NCBI GenBank assembly: GCA_002633005.1
Contig: NMRA01001039.1
Span: 1 to 34,419, forward strand
Direction: 5' to 3'
Length of the DNA stretch: 34,419 nt
Source: Phoronis australis
Taxonomy: Eukaryota > Phoronida > Phoronidae
The first letter of the stretch is position 1, and every line of letters starts with the position of its first letter. Of this stretch, positions 32,001 through 34,419 are shown in pieces. The position numbers and the translations under genes were made by a program. The notes under the pieces were generated by a model. It was not told the origin of the DNA, did no database searches, and saw only the letters and a list, made by a program, of their open reading frames with translations.

Positions 32001-32241
32001 CTGTCCGGAGTGCTAAAATAATTTCAGGAAGACGCGGTGTAGGTTCATATATATCATTCAACGAAAATCGTTTGCAGGTCGGGAGGTAAGCAAAGTTATT
32101 GAGTAGGCACAGGAAAGTTTGATGTGAAACGCCATGGCCCACAACTGTTTGTGTACCTGTCGCTAATAAGTTTTGTTCCACAATTGTCACAAGAGTTTCA
32201 AAATTCGGCCCAGTCGCCAGTAACTTGGTGTCATTCCAGAC
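32001..32241 (-). CDS. Exon upstream of the Link exon (extracellular protein, partial)
   Basis: An 80-codon open frame ends at the donor ACAG|GTAGGCC (last exon base 32001) with one base left over, G. Joined to the TT that starts the Link exon this makes Val, reading LALRT-V-KVFHV, so phase matches exactly. The encoded segment (NFETLVTIVEQNLLATG, YLPTCKRFSLNDIYEP, TPRLPEIILALRT) has no domain I recognise. The open frame reaches up to a TGA at 32244-32242, and the true acceptor is uncertain; there is no good CAG site. The tandem duplication starts within the last four bases of this exon. Membership of the same gene as the Link exon is inferred from phase, strand and order. Confidence 0.6.
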
Positions 32242-32387
32242 TCAAAAATACACAGATACGTTGGTACCTTAGCCGGTTCATAATAGATTTGTCCCGGTGA
32301 TTAGAAGAGTTGAAGTTCCGAGAACTTTTAAAAACACTTACCCTTACGGCAAAAACATTGGCTCAAGGAATCTAGCTTTGACGTGTG

Positions 32388-32766
32388 TTAATCGAGCGAC
32401 ATCTGTAGTTTTTCATGAGCAGCTGTAGCCTTTGCTTCATGTCTTTTGGCTTCATCTTGTGTAAGCCTACTCGTGTTCAAAATCCGGTCCAGTTTATCTC
32501 CATTGTTTGAAATGAGGGAATTTAGATTGTCAATTTCGGTAACCTTAGTTTTAATGTCAGCCACGTTCGATGCAAGGCATGACAGTTTGCTGGTGAAAGC
32601 CTTCGTGTTTGCAGCATTACTTCTAGCCTGCTACATCAGATTTGCGTTCATCGCAGACAACAAAGTATTCATCTGGTTGTACAACTCCGACATGCGTTCC
32701 AGCTCAGTTTTGACATCTGCAAGAGCCACTGCCGTATTGTCACAGGACGCAGTCGTTATTGTTGTG
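32388..32766 (-). pseudogene. Coiled-coil segment, probably 5' part of the Link gene, with in-frame stop
   Basis: The minus-strand frame reads heptad-rich sequence (ALADVKTELERMSELYNQM, NTKAFTSKLSCLASNVADI, DNLNSLISNNGDKLDRIL, DEAKRHEAKATAAHEKLQ), ending at TAA 32390-32388. It is interrupted once by TAG at 32633-32631, where one base change from CAG or AAG would explain it. Coiled-coil composition continues on both sides of the stop. It lies upstream of the Link exons on the same strand and may be their oligomerising region. On its 5' side it abuts the complex repeat at 32767. Alternatives are an unrelated coiled-coil pseudogene, or a genuine gene with a sequencing error at the stop. No in-frame donor is clear at its 3' end; a GTAAGT occurs at about 32337-32342 in another frame. 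Confidence 0.5.
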
Positions 32767-33216
32767 GAGGTATTATACTGGACAAAAACTGTCTCAAAAC
32801 GGAACGTCAAAACGGTGACGTCATCGATATCGGGGCTCTTCATGCTGGATGTTGGTGCTGCCCTCTGCCATCTGCTACTAATCTGTGGTACTTGGAAGTG
32901 TTTTGTCGTGCTTTTGGACACTTAATCATGCCGAGAGAAAATGTAAGTTTGATTTGGCATAAGTAGAGTAAAATTTTGCCATCACGACTATCTTTTTTCC
33001 ATATCCCGTGTGGTATAAGAAATTCCTGTGGACAAAAGTAGCACTGATAATGATGCCCATGCAGACTGATCTACATTACTTTCTTTACTGTTGTATTGGA
33101 CAAAAAATGTCGAAATATAACAGACTGGCATTAGCTATAATGCTTACTGTTGTACAGTCAAGTGACCTAATTATCGGACGTTTTGGCACATTTTGCATTA
33201 TATTTAATTGAAAATG

Positions 33217-33291
33217 AGATTACCCGACCCAGGGATCGAACCAGCAACCCCCATAAAACCGACAAGCGTGCGAACCATTCAGCTAATAGAT
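33217..33291 (-). repeat. tRNA-like (SINE head) sequence, copy 2
   Basis: Counterpart of 19586-19660 with the same A and B boxes on the minus strand, interrupted by the same 42-bp-TIR element. Confidence 0.55.
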
Positions 33292-33295
33292 ATAT

Positions 33296-33872
33296 GGCAC
33301 GATATAGGGTAAAGTGAAAACGTGCATTTTAAAATGTATACAGGGGGGTCGATGGTCAGGCCGGCGAGATACAGTCTTAGTAGTGTCCCGGCGGTCCACG
33401 GTGTCAAGTCCGGCAGCTTGCGGGGTCTGCGGTGCCGAGGCCCGAGCGGTGCAGGCCGGTCTGTCCCTGCGTATGTGCAAAAAGTCCCAAGAAATGTGTC
33501 GATTATTGGCCATTTGAGTCGCTTTCAGGAACGTTGGGTTGAAAAATTTTGCGAGTACAAAGAAATGTGTATATGACTATCGGCGCCGGAGTGCGGAATC
33601 ACGGTAGCCGTCGGGTAGGAGCCTGGCCAGTGGAAGACAGGGGGCGCACGTCCATACTGGGCACTGAGTTGAAGACAGGGGGCGCACGGGTACATTCTCT
33701 TTGGCGGAGCGGAGCGGACGGGACTGAGATCTGAGGTTTGTGGACTTTTGTTACTCCGGGCATGATTAGGAAGTTTCCGCGGATTTTTGTCGTGAAACGA
33801 AATGTGTCGATTTCACCCTCAATAATCAACACATTTTAAAATGCGCGTTTTCACTATACCCTATATCGTGCC
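33296..33872. mobile_element. 577-bp element with 42-bp TIRs, copy 2
   Basis: Counterpart of 19665-20243, with the same termini starting GGCACGATATAGGG and the same GC-rich core with a few substitutions. The internal hairpin has lost one pair (AATCAACACA in place of AATCGACACA). Confidence 0.8.
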
Positions 33873-34419
33873 ACTGTTGAGCTAATAGGCAATTGCCCCT
33901 TAGCGAGTAGCTAACAGAGGCTCATATAATTCACCGCAAGCACATCTACAACATTCCCCCCTTCCCTACGGAACGGGCACGCGACCAGGAAGGTGAACAC
34001 CAGGATGTCTCGCATACGGGTCATCAACGTCCCTTGGTACCTTTACCACCACAACACAGGTGAACACAAGGTAGTCTCTCATACAGGTCCTTGACTCCTG
34101 GAACCTTCCACGCGCGCCGTCCCGAGGTCCGTGGGTACTAGTTGGCAGTGCTTCATTGGTAGATCATCCGGAAGCACATCTACAACAAAAATACTACGGA
34201 TTGTTGTAAATTCTTTGCTGATGTAAAGACTTACCTTTACGGAATTGTTCTGTTACTATATCTGGTCATTTATGTTCTGACTGATCTTTAAAAAACACAA
34301 ATAGCAACCCTTCGGAGAACCTAAATATCGAACACCATGTTTCCCCATACGCCCCACCACAGAAATCTGACTAACCTCGTAATGGCCGCAGGCACCTTGC
34401 AGCCAAATCTAAGCTCGAG

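Larger units (their letters stand above)
28370..32004. repeat. Tandem duplication, unit B, interrupted by a transposon
   Basis: This is the counterpart of 27148-28369, broken by the insertion at 29182-31483. It also has about 94 extra bases near 28889-28982 that unit A lacks; a CC microhomology at the edges suggests a deletion in unit A. The segment after the transposon (31484-32004) matches 27864-28368 closely. It ends at the intact donor (GTAGGCC on the minus strand). Confidence 0.85.
32767..34419. mobile_element. Complex interspersed repeat, copy 2 (cut by window end)
   Basis: Nearly identical to 19105-20790 over its whole length. The main difference is about 33 bp around 19420-19460 that copy 2 lacks. 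It starts at the same GAGGTATTATACTGG boundary and is truncated only by the window edge. It carries the same inner features. Confidence 0.85.

Noticed and set aside
32446-32925. 159-residue plus-strand open frame
   Set aside because: Antisense shadow of the coiled-coil frame and of the repeat end; its composition follows from the opposite strand.

Overview
The window is nuclear DNA from a metazoan. It is AT-rich and intron-rich, with interrupted coding exons, tRNA-derived retroposons, MITEs and a microsatellite, and it shows no operon-like packing. An opsin of the RGR/peropsin type and a Link (hyaluronan-binding type) domain suggest an invertebrate deuterostome such as an amphioxus, hemichordate or echinoderm. 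That placement is an inference and the species is not decided.

First half (about 1-18,000). A decayed protein gene with a YHxxCY motif and a cysteine-rich CXC-type tail lies at 1985-2489, and a 27-bp perfect inverted repeat follows at 2876-2935. Next come a TTAA-flanked MITE (4465-4912) and three plus-strand exons of one opsin-like GPCR (5405-5567, 11305-11429, 14125-14474). Their splice phases fit exactly, giving about 212 residues from mid TM1 to the end of the third intracellular loop. The N-terminal exon and the TM6-TM7 exon, which should carry the retinal lysine, were not found. The introns hold a 41-bp inverted repeat enclosing tRNA-like promoter boxes (10352-10530), two adjoining MITEs just upstream of the third exon, and other dispersed repeats.

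Second half. A complex repeat of at least 1.65 kb occurs at 19105-20790 (probably to about 21556) and again from 32767 to the window end. Each copy carries the same 42-bp-TIR element sitting in a tRNA-like sequence. A gene-poor stretch (21557-27095) contains one tRNA-derived SINE head.

From 32766 down to 27096 the minus strand carries parts of what looks like one extracellular gene: a coiled-coil segment with an in-frame stop, an exon with a phase-1 donor, and a Link-domain exon with a phase-1 acceptor. A 1.2-kb segment, running from the end of the donor exon into the middle of the Link exon, is tandemly duplicated, so the upstream Link copy is truncated. Inside the upstream copy sits a 2,302-bp DNA transposon (29182-31483). 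It has 50-bp TIRs, 6-bp target duplications, arrays of short subterminal repeats and one intact N-terminal protein exon. The other duplicate preserves the empty target site. This transposon, with features reminiscent of the IS3EU group, is the most distinctive system in the window.
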